A stretch of DNA of 64,000 nt, from contig NZ_JAHTBN010000001.1 of assembly GCF_019166065.1 (NCBI RefSeq), positions 1 to 64,000 of the forward strand, given 5' to 3'. The position numbers were made by a program, and so were the translations under genes. Shown piece by piece: positions 26,761-35,085 of this stretch. This stretch comes from Candidimonas humi. GTDB taxonomy: Bacteria > Pseudomonadota > Gammaproteobacteria > Burkholderiales > Burkholderiaceae_B. Every line of letters begins with the position of its first letter. The stretch's first letter is position 1. Under the pieces are notes generated by a model. It did not search any database and was not told the DNA's origin. It saw nothing but the letters and a program-made list of their open reading frames with translations.

Positions 26761-26863
26761 CTGGTCTCCTGAGTGTTTGTAAGAGGGCTACTCGTTAAGG
26801 CGCCGTTGTTGTTATATAGCGAGCCGATCTTGCCGCCCTGGGCCTTGGGCTGGCGATAGGTGA

Positions 26864-26895
26864 ACGGGCCCAATTATTTCAGACATCGGGCCCGT
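26864..26895. promoter_or_regulatory. Inverted repeat upstream of MFS gene
   Basis: ACGGGCCC and GGGCCCGT, 16 bases apart, lie ~100 bp upstream of the MFS start. It could be an operator or a hairpin ending the kynU transcript. The rest of 26761-27106 is GC-rich with no gene; GCATATACG is repeated twice near 27065-27085. Confidence 0.35.
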
Positions 26896-27106
26896 CGTCG
26901 ACACGAGTGTATCCCTTGGTATCCCGGGCCGCCAGCGTTTGGGGCCGGGGCATGCGAGGGGTGTGGCTGGATACAGACAGCCGCGGCCTTGCGTAGCCCG
27001 GCCGCGCCGCCGGCTTGCGCCGTAGCGGCGGCGGGACGGCGGCGGGGCGGCCGGCCTGCGGCCTCGCATATACGTCGCATATACGGCTTGCGGCTGTGCC
27101 CGGGTT

Positions 27107-28357
27107 TCAGGTCACCGCGGAGCGCCTGGCGCCGGCATCGTAGGCCTTGCGCAGCAGGATGTCGGCGAGCGTGTCCACCGCGTCCCAGACGTCGGCGTAG
27201 CTCAGGTACAGCGGGGTGAAGCCGAAGCGCATGATGCCGGGTTCGCGATAGTCGCCGATGACGCCGCGCGCGATCAGCGCCTGCATCACCGCGTAGCCCT
27301 GCGGATGCGTGAAGCTGACATGGCTGCCCCGCAAGGCGTGCTCTCTCGGCGTATCCAGCGTCAGGCCCTGGCCGGCGCAGCGGTCTTCGACCAGGCGGAT
27401 GAAGAGGTCGGTCATGGCCAGGGATTTGCGGCGCAGCGCTGCCATGTCGGTGCGGGCGTACATGTCCAGGCCCGGCTCGACCATCGCCAGCGAGGTAATC
27501 GGCTGCGTGCCGCACAGGGCGCGGGCGATGCCGGGGTGGGGCGCGAATTCCGGGCTCATGGCGAAGGGATTGGCATGGCCCCACCAGCCCGAGAGCGGAT
27601 GGCCGAAGCGGGCCTGGTGGCGCTTGGGCACCCAGATGAAGGCCGGCGCGCCGGGCCCGCCGTTCAAATACTTGTAGGTGCAGCCGACGGCGAAGTCGGC
27701 GTTCGAGCGTTCCAGCTCCACGGGCAGGGCGCCGGCCGAATGCGCCAGGTCCCAGACGATCAGCGCGCCCTGATCGTGGGCATGCGCGGTCAGGCCGGGC
27801 ATGTCCAGCAGGCGGCCGCTGCGGTAATTGACGTGGGTCAGCATGACGACGGCGACGCCGGCATTTATTGCCTGCGGCAGGTCTTCGGGCGAGTCCACCA
27901 GCCGCAGCTCGTAGCCGCGATCCAGCCATTGCGCCAGGCCCTGCGCGATGTAGACATCGGTGGGGAAGTTGCTGCGTTCGCTGACGATCACGCGGCGCGC
28001 GGCCGTGGCGGGGTTTTCCGCCTGCATGTGCAGGGCCGCGGCGAGCGCCTTGAAGAGATTGATGGAAGTGGTGTCGGTGACCACGACTTCGCCGGCTTGT
28101 GCGCCAATCAGCGGCGCCAGCTTGTCGCCGAGCCGGCCCGGCAGTTCGAACCATCCCGCGGTGTTCCAGCTGCGTATCAGGTCTTCCCCCCATTCCTGCT
28201 CGACCACCTGGCGCGCGCGCTGCAGTGCGGCCTTGGGGCGCGCGCCCAGCGAATTGCCGTCCAGGTAGACGACCCCCGCGGGCAGCGCGAATTCGTTCTT
28301 GAACTGGGCCAGCTCGTCGGCTTGGTCCATGGCGAGGCAGTCGTCGCGAGTGGTCAT
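27107..28357 (-). CDS. kynU: Kynureninase
   Basis: A 416-residue PLP enzyme of fold type I cleaving kynurenine to anthranilate and alanine (also 3-hydroxykynurenine). [14 protein letters not shown] near the N-terminus, the D of [15 protein letters not shown] (about 200) and the PLP lysine in [17 protein letters not shown] (about 225) match the family. The start at 28357 has GGAG upstream and gives the normal length; an in-frame extension to 28435 is unlikely. kynA and kynB, usual partners in beta-proteobacteria, are not in the window. Confidence 0.96.
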   Translation of the reverse strand: MTTRDDCLAMDQADELAQFKNEFALPAGVVYLDGNSLGARPKAALQRARQVVEQEWGEDLIRSWNTAGWFELPGRLGDKLAPLIGAQAGEVVVTDTTSINLFKALAAALHMQAENPATAARRVIVSERSNFPTDVYIAQGLAQWLDRGYELRLVDSPEDLPQAINAGVAVVMLTHVNYRSGRLLDMPGLTAHAHDQGALIVWDLAHSAGALPVELERSNADFAVGCTYKYLNGGPGAPAFIWVPKRHQARFGHPLSGWWGHANPFAMSPEFAPHPGIARALCGTQPITSLAMVEPGLDMYARTDMAALRRKSLAMTDLFIRLVEDRCAGQGLTLDTPREHALRGSHVSFTHPQGYAVMQALIARGVIGDYREPGIMRFGFTPLYLSYADVWDAVDTLADILLRKAYDAGARRSAVT

Positions 28358-28882
28358 GAGGGCTCCGTAGAATTGAAGGGGAACATGCCCGGCCGGTCTT
28401 TGCGGGCCGGCCATGCCGGCCGGATATGCCTGCATGGCAGAGTATCCGCGAAGCCCGCTGCAGGGCGGGCGAGGCCTCGCGCAGGGCTCCGGCAGGCAAA
28501 AGATAAAAAATTATAGGCTGCGGGCCCTCGTTTTTTATTGCGTATCGAGGCGGCGGATTTCCATTTCCTGATGCCTTGCGGGGGAGCGCCGCAAGAATCC
28601 TGCGTGTGGTGTTTTGCATGCCGGCTTTTTGTGCGCTGTCGCTATGCATGCTGCCGTTTTGCAGGCCGTCGTTGCGCAAGCGGTCGATCCGTTGGCGGCG
28701 GCCGTCGATTCTCGGCCATTCCGCGCGGGACTATCTTGCGGATATTCCACAGCATGCCACGCCCCGCGTCGCTGGTCGCGGCGGCCGGCATCGCGGAATT
28801 GGCCAGCTCGGCTTCTGCGAATTGTGGGCGGCGCCATGCCGGCCCAAACTGGAGCCCATCCATCCACTACAGCGAGACGGTC
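28358..28882. other. Gene-free divergent region between kynU and the Tad locus
   Basis: This 525-bp gap separates two divergent transcription units and must hold both promoters. AT-rich DNA sits at about 28500-28550. Open frames crossing it lack family resemblance or continue out of frame with the pilin gene. No convincing promoter or operator could be singled out by eye. Confidence 0.6.
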
Positions 28883-29164
28883 ATGCGGCGATCGACACGG
28901 CGCTCATTTTCAAGGCAATGCGGCCAGGGCATGACCGAATACATCATCGTCGTGGCGCTGGTGGCCGTGGCCGCAATCGCCGTCTACCAGTTGTTCGGCC
29001 AAGTGATCCGCTCGCAGACCGCGGCCATGGCCAAGGAACTGGCCGGCGAAGACGGCACCGAACTGTCCCGCATGGCGCAGTCCGCCGCTGAATCGGCCGC
29101 AGCGCAAGCCGCGGCCAAGTCGCTGAAATCTTTCACCGGCAATGCCGCGGGGGCGACCCAATGA
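28883..29164 (+). CDS. Flp-type pilin-like protein
   Basis: A 93-residue prepilin: basic head, then GQGMTEYIIVVALVAV, a class IVb prepilin signal with cleavage expected after Gly and Glu near the start of the mature helix. The remainder is a Ser/Ala-rich helix with no globular domain, as in Flp pilins. First gene of the Tad locus, overlapping the next gene by four bases (ATGA). Its processing needs a TadV/CpaA-type peptidase, which is not in the window. Confidence 0.8.
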   Translation: MRRSTRRSFSRQCGQGMTEYIIVVALVAVAAIAVYQLFGQVIRSQTAAMAKELAGEDGTELSRMAQSAAESAAAQAAAKSLKSFTGNAAGATQ

Positions 29165-30621
29165 AGCCGGAATTCCGCACACGTGCACAGCATCCGCAGT
29201 CGGGCCAGGCCCTGGTGCTGGGCATGCTGCTGGCGGCCCTGGCCTCGCTGGCGCTGCTGCGCTACTTCGCCGCGGGCCAGGTCGCCGGCGCCAAGGCGCG
29301 CCAGACCCACGCACTGGATGCCGCCGCGTACAGCGGGGCCCTGGTGCAGGCCAGGGCGATGAACATGCTGGCCTATCTGAATCGCGCCCAGATCGGGCAC
29401 CAGATTGCCATGGCGCATCTCGTCACGCTCGGCTCCTGGGCCCTGTTTGCCGATGCCCAGGCGCGGCAAGCCGGCAGGGGCAATCCGCCGGCCTATCTTA
29501 TTGCCATGCTCTTCGGCGCGGCACATGGCGCGAGCTATCAGTCCGCCAGGGCAGCCGCGGGGCAGGCGGCCGCCCTGGCTAATGTCGATGGGGAACTGGC
29601 CGCCGCCTATGCCGCGCATGACGACGTCGTGCAGCGTGTTTTCGATGCCGTGCAGCACGAGGTCGTGGCCGGGCTGCCGGGTGCGCGCCTGGCAGCCATG
29701 CAGCAAGTGCTGGCGCGCAATTATCCGGAATGGGGCGATCGGTCACATTCTGCCGATGCTTCTGGCATCGCGGAAGCCGTCGGTGTTTCGGGTACATCGG
29801 GTGCATCAGGTACATCGAGCATGTCCGGCGCGTCCGGCGCGCCGGGCGGCTCGGAGCAGGCCGAGGCTGGCGGCCGGTTCGACATTTCTGTGCGTGATGA
29901 CACCTGGCCGGGCTACTTGCAGCTATATGCCGGGCACCGCGGGCTGCACGGTTTCGTGCAGGATGTGGCGCGGCTATACAGTTTCCTGGATCCGCGCGAC
30001 CACACTTTGCAAAGCCCCTGGATCGTCGATGAACGTTGTCCCTGGCTGCGCCATGAACTGCGGCGTCGCGGCGTCACCGAAATCGATGCCGTCGGGCGCT
30101 GGCAGTCCATAGACACCGAGTCCTTTCATGCCTTGCGTTCCAATCGCTGGATAGGCTGCTACTATCGCGAATATCCGATGGGCTGGGGCTGGGTGCCCAG
30201 CGCGCCGGGCCAGGCTCCAAGCTCGATCTATGTAGAAGACCCGCCCGATGATTTTTCGGCCCAGGACTTCTGGCGCTGGGTCAGTGAGGCCACCAATTGG
30301 GACATCCATGCGGGCGACGCCAATCCGCTGGCCAATTCGCGTGCCGTGGCGGGCCGCCAGCGCTGGCGCGGAGGCGGCCTGCCTACCTATTTCGATGTGG
30401 CGCAGCCCGGCGGTTCGGGTGTATTCGGCTTCACCGTCGAATTCCGCCACCCCGGTCCCGAAGGCGTACGGCTTACCAGCCGCAGCGCCGCCCAGACTTT
30501 TTTCGCCCGTCCGCAGCCTCGCACTGACGGCTACGACGAAAGCCCCAATCTGTTCCATCCTTATTGGCAGGCCAGGCTGGCGTGGCCCGACGCCTCCGCT
30601 TCCGCACAGGTGCGCCCATGA
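29161..30621 (+). CDS. TadG-like pilus assembly protein
   Basis: A 486-residue protein with one N-terminal membrane helix (SGQALVLGMLLAALASLALL, about 14-33), then a large extracytoplasmic region beginning AKARQTHALDAAAYSGAL, the usual opening of TadE/TadG-type proteins. A Gly/Ser/Thr-rich linker (about 200-235) splits the domain. The rest is Trp/Tyr-rich with no named domain. Position second in the locus supports a pseudopilin-like role. Overlaps both neighbours by four bases. Confidence 0.72.
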   Translation: MKPEFRTRAQHPQSGQALVLGMLLAALASLALLRYFAAGQVAGAKARQTHALDAAAYSGALVQARAMNMLAYLNRAQIGHQIAMAHLVTLGSWALFADAQARQAGRGNPPAYLIAMLFGAAHGASYQSARAAAGQAAALANVDGELAAAYAAHDDVVQRVFDAVQHEVVAGLPGARLAAMQQVLARNYPEWGDRSHSADASGIAEAVGVSGTSGASGTSSMSGASGAPGGSEQAEAGGRFDISVRDDTWPGYLQLYAGHRGLHGFVQDVARLYSFLDPRDHTLQSPWIVDERCPWLRHELRRRGVTEIDAVGRWQSIDTESFHALRSNRWIGCYYREYPMGWGWVPSAPGQAPSSIYVEDPPDDFSAQDFWRWVSEATNWDIHAGDANPLANSRAVAGRQRWRGGGLPTYFDVAQPGGSGVFGFTVEFRHPGPEGVRLTSRSAAQTFFARPQPRTDGYDESPNLFHPYWQARLAWPDASASAQVRP

Positions 30622-31583
30622 CCGTCCCTTGCCTCATGCCAGCGCTGCGTCCTTTCCCGGCTGGTGCCGGGCATATCCCCGAGCGTATCCCCGAGCATAT
30701 CCCCGAGCATATCCATTACGCACGCATGTGCGCTGCGTATCCGCCTATGTTTACGGTGCATGCCGATGGCCCGCGCATCTGCATGCCGCACGGCAACGAC
30801 ACAGGTTTCCACGATGAGCATCCCCAGCGCGGCCAGGCCGCGGCGGAAGCGCTGCTGGTGCTGCTGTTGCTGGGGGCTCTCTGGGTGGGTACGGCGTGGC
30901 TGCTGCGTTGGCAGGACGTTGCCCTGCAGGCCCAGCATGCCAGCCGTTATGCCGCCTTCGCGGCAACCCGCGATTCCGCCGCCCGGCCGCTGGAAGAAAT
31001 CCGCGGCGGGCATTTTTCCGGCCCGGCTCATTTATGGCGCGACCGGCGTGGCGCCAGCCTCCTGAGCGCCGGGCTGTCCGAGATATCGCTGCAAGTCGAG
31101 CGCGGGCAAGCGCTGGGCCCGCAGGCCCAACCAGGCGGGCTGCATGTCGATGCCCGCGACTTGCGGCAGGGCTGGGGCGTCGGGGACACCGGCATGGTTA
31201 CGGCACACCTCGCCGTCGACGCTTTCGCCGGCGAGCAGGCATTGCCAGCCAGCGGATTGGCGCAGTTCGACGTATGGCGGCCCGGGATACGCCGCCACAC
31301 CGCGATTCTCGCGGGGGCCGGGCATGCTGCGTCCGATGCGCAGGCGCAGCAGCGCGTTGCGGGTTCGGGCCTGGGCTGGGCCGATGCCGCCGATCGCTCC
31401 TACGCACTGGGACGCCGCGTGCAATCATGGGCCGGCGGCCTGGATCGCCCTTGGGGGCGCGCCGAGCCTGTTTTCGATTGGCTCGGCCCCTGGGCCGGCC
31501 GCGTGCCCGGCCAGCATGTGTCGGATACGCTGGGGCCGCAACGCATTCAGGATATTGGCGGAGCTAGCCATGCGGGCGACTGA
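30618..31583 (+). CDS. TadE-like pseudopilin with unusual N-terminal extension
   Basis: From ATG 30618 (ATGA overlap) the product is 321 residues. The TadE-type segment RGQAAAEALLVLLLLGALWV begins only near residue 70, preceded by a Pro/His-rich stretch with HIPE repeats. A later start would leave a more normal short leader, but no obvious ATG with a ribosome site lies just before RGQAAAEA. After the helix the ALQAQHASRYAAFAATRD segment resembles TadE. The C-terminal ~200 residues show no known domain. Confidence 0.65.
   Translation: MTVPCLMPALRPFPAGAGHIPERIPEHIPEHIHYARMCAAYPPMFTVHADGPRICMPHGNDTGFHDEHPQRGQAAAEALLVLLLLGALWVGTAWLLRWQDVALQAQHASRYAAFAATRDSAARPLEEIRGGHFSGPAHLWRDRRGASLLSAGLSEISLQVERGQALGPQAQPGGLHVDARDLRQGWGVGDTGMVTAHLAVDAFAGEQALPASGLAQFDVWRPGIRRHTAILAGAGHAASDAQAQQRVAGSGLGWADAADRSYALGRRVQSWAGGLDRPWGRAEPVFDWLGPWAGRVPGQHVSDTLGPQRIQDIGGASHAGD
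30671..30714 (+). repeat. 12-bp in-frame tandem repeat
   Basis: GCATATCCCCGA, GCGTATCCCCGA and GCATATCCCCGA lie in tandem, followed by a partial GCATATCC. Each encodes (H/R)IPE, so copy change alters protein length without frameshift. Confidence 0.85.
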
Positions 31584-32358
31584 ACCGTGTATGGCTGCGG
31601 CCCATGCTTGCGTCCGCCGGCCCACGCGCGGCGGGGCGCTGTGGCTCTTGCATCCAGTTCATTTGCCGGCCAAGGCCTGCGCCGCGCTCCTGGCATGGCT
31701 GGCGTATTGCGGCGTGCCGGCGGCGAGCACGCTTGCCCCGGATCTCGCCCTGTCGCGCATCCCGCGCATAAGCTGGCAGCCGCCGCAGACGATACACGGC
31801 TTTGGCTTGCCGATGACGTGGCGCGGCATGCGTTCCAGCCTGGATTTGCCGCAGGCTGCGCGGGCGCTGGCCGAGCATGCCGGCGTATTCCAGCAGATGC
31901 TGGTCTTTCCGCAACGGGTAGTGCTGTCGGGAACCTACAAAACCACGCATTGGGTGGCCGAACTGGTGGCCGAAGGGCGGGGCAGCGCCGGGGTGGTCTC
32001 CAGCCTGCCGGTGGATGTCTCCGGCCTGCGGCGTGCCCTGGATACGCGCGATGCGCTGCGCATGGACTGGATGCCGCCCCAGGCCCATCTGCGCGCCAGC
32101 CATGAGTCCGGCGAGCCCGGCAAGCGCGTACGGCAGCAGATCTATGCCGCCCCCTGGCCGCCGGCCGAACTGCGCGCGCGAGTGGAAGAACGGCTGCGGA
32201 CGCGCGGGTGGCTGCGCGCCCCTGTCGGCGATATCCCCAAGCCCACGCGCCGGGAAACCGTGCGCGCCTGGCACAAGAATGGCCACGGCCTGCTGCTGAC
32301 CTTCGTGCCTCTGGCCGGAGGCAGCGCGGTGTATGTGCGCCTCGATGCGGATCCCTAG
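31570..32358 (+). CDS. Unrecognised protein within the Tad locus
   Basis: A 262-residue protein, start overlapping the TadE-like gene by 14 bases. A hydrophobic segment about 36-55 (ACAALLAWLAYCGVPAAS) looks like a signal peptide or anchor after an unusually long basic head. The rest is a mixed alpha/beta domain with PVDVSGLRRAL and a C-terminal GHGLLLTFVPLAGGSAVYV strand pair. I recognise no family. Being the last of four overlapping genes ahead of cpaB, it is probably an extracytoplasmic accessory of the pilus. Confidence 0.65.
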   Translation: MRATEPCMAAAHACVRRPTRGGALWLLHPVHLPAKACAALLAWLAYCGVPAASTLAPDLALSRIPRISWQPPQTIHGFGLPMTWRGMRSSLDLPQAARALAEHAGVFQQMLVFPQRVVLSGTYKTTHWVAELVAEGRGSAGVVSSLPVDVSGLRRALDTRDALRMDWMPPQAHLRASHESGEPGKRVRQQIYAAPWPPAELRARVEERLRTRGWLRAPVGDIPKPTRRETVRAWHKNGHGLLLTFVPLAGGSAVYVRLDADP

Positions 32359-32479
32359 CCTGTATGCGTAGCCCTGTATGCATAACCATTACGGCGGCCC
32401 GGTTCCGGCAGATTCCGAGCCCGGCGCCGGTTTGTACCAGTGGTTCATTGTCCGCGTGCCCTGATCCGGAGGACTCTTC

Positions 32480-33433
32480 ATGCGCCTGCCCATACCCAAT
32501 CGCAGCGTTGCCCTGCTGGCGATAGCCGTGCTGGCCGGCTTGTTCGCGGCCTGGACGGCCCGCAAGTATCTGCAGGACCGCGCGCGCCAGCTCGAGGCCG
32601 ATGCCCGCGTGCCCATGGTAGAGCGTGTGGTGGCTGCGGACGACTTGCCTCTAGGCACGAAACTGAGCGCCGAGCATTTCGCCGTGCGCAAGGTGCCGGC
32701 CGCCACGGCGTCCAGCGACAGCATGCCGCCATCGCGATTCCAGGAACTGGTGGGCGGCGTGCTGCTTTCCTCGTTGAAGGCCGGAGACCCGATCCTGCCG
32801 GTGCATACCGCCAGGACACGCAGGGCTCCGTTCTCGGGCCAGATCGGCGCCGGGCGCCGCGCCATGACCATTCCCGTGGACATCATCAACTCGGTGTCGG
32901 GCCTGCTCGAACCCGGCGACTTGATCGATCTGTACGTATCGTTCGAATACCAGCGCCGCCGCATTACGGCGCCGCTGCTGCAAGGCGTGCTGGTGCTGGC
33001 CACGGGCCACTCCACCCGCGCCTCGGGCGAAGCCGGGGCCGAGCGGGCCGGCGGGTACACCACGGTCACGCTCGATACCTCGCCGGAAGACGCCATCAAG
33101 CTCGTGGCTGCGCGCCAGGGTGGCACCATAACCGCCCTGTTGCGCCACCCGGACGACGGGCGGCCCGACCAGCGCGCCGTGCGCGGCGATCTTGCAACCC
33201 TGCTGGGCGTGGCCGAGTCCAAGCCCGAGCGCGCCAAGGGCAAGGTACAAGTCATCTACGGCAATCGTACGCTGCGCGGCATACCCGGCCTGGCCGCTAT
33301 TGCCGCGCAGGCGGCCGGGCAGGGCGCTGCCCGCGGGGTTTTCGATCTGCCATATACGCCCGAGCTTGCCAGCGCCTGGATGCGCGAAGCCGGCCTGTCG
33401 GAGCCCCGCCATGCGGCGCCTGCGCGGCCTTGA
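32480..33433 (+). CDS. cpaB: Flp pilus assembly protein CpaB/RcpC
   Basis: A 317-residue periplasmic protein with a membrane anchor (about 8-27), an SAF domain (VVAADDLPLGTKLSAEHFAVRKVP, about 50-73) and the RcpC domain (RRAMTIPVDIINSVSGLLEPGDLIDLYV, about 130). CpaB partners the CpaC secretin. Its end overlaps the secretin start by 23 bases. The 121-bp gap before it holds no gene. Confidence 0.93.
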   Translation: MRLPIPNRSVALLAIAVLAGLFAAWTARKYLQDRARQLEADARVPMVERVVAADDLPLGTKLSAEHFAVRKVPAATASSDSMPPSRFQELVGGVLLSSLKAGDPILPVHTARTRRAPFSGQIGAGRRAMTIPVDIINSVSGLLEPGDLIDLYVSFEYQRRRITAPLLQGVLVLATGHSTRASGEAGAERAGGYTTVTLDTSPEDAIKLVAARQGGTITALLRHPDDGRPDQRAVRGDLATLLGVAESKPERAKGKVQVIYGNRTLRGIPGLAAIAAQAAGQGAARGVFDLPYTPELASAWMREAGLSEPRHAAPARP

Positions 33434-35024
33434 GGCCCCGGCGTACGCCGCGGGCGTGGGCCGCGTCAGGCGGGCGAGCCGCCATGCGTGCGCATATCCG
33501 GCGACGCATGGATATACGCCGCGTGCGCGTGGCTGGTGGCGCCGCATGGCCGCGCTGCTGGGCGGCCTGTCGGTGTGCTTCGCCGTGCCGCGCGCATTTG
33601 CGGCACCCGTAGAAACTCCGCTCGAAATGCAGGTGGGCGAGGTAAAGGTTCTGGCCCAGCCGCAGGTGGCGCGCGTCGCCGTCGGCGATGGGCAGGTGCT
33701 CAATGCACAGGCTGTCGACGACAAGGAAGTGATCGTGTTCGCCCGCCACGCCGGCTCGACCTCGCTGCAAGTCTGGGATGCGCAAGGGCAGCGCCGCCGC
33801 TATCGGGTCGAGGTCGCGCCCGAAGGGACGCGCCGTGTCCTGGCCGAATTGCGCAAGATGCTCGAACGCATGCCCGCCGTGCGCGTCTCGACGATCGGCG
33901 ACAAGCTGGTGGCCGAGGGCGACGATCTTTCCGATGGCGACCGCGAGCGCGTGGCGGCCCTGGCCAAGCGCTATCCGCAATTGCTGGATTTCACCGGCCA
34001 GGTGGGCTGGGACCGCATGGTGCTGCTCGACGTGCAAGTGGTGGAAGTGCCGCGTTCGCGCCTGCAGGAACTCGGCGTGCGCTGGAACGCCGCCAGCGAT
34101 GGCGGCGTGAATGCCGGCATGGCCTGGGACGGCGGCTCGTCGCGATTCGGGGCGCGCCCCGGCGAATCCGTGTTCGACGCCGCCTTCCCGGCGCGCGTGG
34201 CGGCCGGCTATTTCGGCATCAACGCGGTGCTGTCCGCGCAGATCCGCGCCATGGCGCAAGACGGCACGGCCGTCGTCCTTGCCCAGCCGCAGTTGCTGGC
34301 GCGTAGCGGCGCCACGGCCGAATTCCTGGCGGGCGGCGAGGTTCCGTATTCCACGGTCGAAGCCAATGGCGGCACCAATACGGCGTTCAAGCCCTATGGG
34401 GTGTCCCTGCGCATCACTCCGAAAATAGAGCGCAGCGGCGCGGTGCGCTCGCGCATCGAAGTCGAAGTAAGCTCGGTCGACCAGTCTTTGTCCGTGTCCA
34501 ACGGGCCTGCGCTCAAGACCCGCCGTGCCGTCACCGAGTTCAATGTGCGTTCCGGCCAGACCCTGGTGCTGGCCGGCTTCCTGTCGCGCGAAGCCTCGCG
34601 CAATATCGACAAGCTGCCTTTGCTGGGCGATGTGCCGGTACTGGGCGAGCTGTTCAAGTCGACGCGCCGGCAGCGCACCGATACCGAACTGGCCATTTTC
34701 GTCACTCCGGTCGTGGTCGCGCCCGACGATCCCGCCCTGATGCGCCGGGTCGAGCGGGGCCGCGCCTTGCTCGATCGCAGCTTTCCGCAAGCGCCTTTGA
34801 TGAATACGCCGCTGCGCACGGTAAGTGCGCATCCCGGCGCGCCGCGCTTGCCGCCGCCCTTGCCCGCGCCGGCAGGCGGTTGGGACCCCCGCCACGGCAA
34901 GGGTTCGCAATGGTCGCAGTCCTTGCCGGGCGCCTCGGCGACGGCATATGCCGCGTCCGTCGAGCCTGCGCCGCCCTGGGGGCCGGGCCGCCTCGGCGCC
35001 AATCTGCACGACTTCAAGGAATAG
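33411..35024 (+). CDS. cpaC: Type II/IV-family secretin CpaC/RcpA
   Basis: A 537-residue outer-membrane secretin for the Tad pilus. The N-terminal BON/N0-like region (MQVGEVKVLAQPQVARVAVGD) precedes the secretin core: LLDVQVVEVPRSRLQELG, then GEVPYSTVEA, and the C-terminal GFLSREASRNIDKLPLLGD and VLGELFKS. A Pro-rich tail of ~80 residues follows. ATG 33411 gives a 60-residue basic leader before the hydrophobic ALLGGLSVCFAVPRAFA; in-frame ATG 33546 starts directly at a normal signal peptide and may be the true start. Confidence 0.92.
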   Translation: MRRLRGLEAPAYAAGVGRVRRASRHACAYPATHGYTPRARGWWRRMAALLGGLSVCFAVPRAFAAPVETPLEMQVGEVKVLAQPQVARVAVGDGQVLNAQAVDDKEVIVFARHAGSTSLQVWDAQGQRRRYRVEVAPEGTRRVLAELRKMLERMPAVRVSTIGDKLVAEGDDLSDGDRERVAALAKRYPQLLDFTGQVGWDRMVLLDVQVVEVPRSRLQELGVRWNAASDGGVNAGMAWDGGSSRFGARPGESVFDAAFPARVAAGYFGINAVLSAQIRAMAQDGTAVVLAQPQLLARSGATAEFLAGGEVPYSTVEANGGTNTAFKPYGVSLRITPKIERSGAVRSRIEVEVSSVDQSLSVSNGPALKTRRAVTEFNVRSGQTLVLAGFLSREASRNIDKLPLLGDVPVLGELFKSTRRQRTDTELAIFVTPVVVAPDDPALMRRVERGRALLDRSFPQAPLMNTPLRTVSAHPGAPRLPPPLPAPAGGWDPRHGKGSQWSQSLPGASATAYAASVEPAPPWGPGRLGANLHDFKE

Positions 35025-35085
35025 GGCCCGCCCGCCTTTAAAAGGGGCCCGCTTTTTAGGGTGTACGAACCCTGGGGAACCAAGC

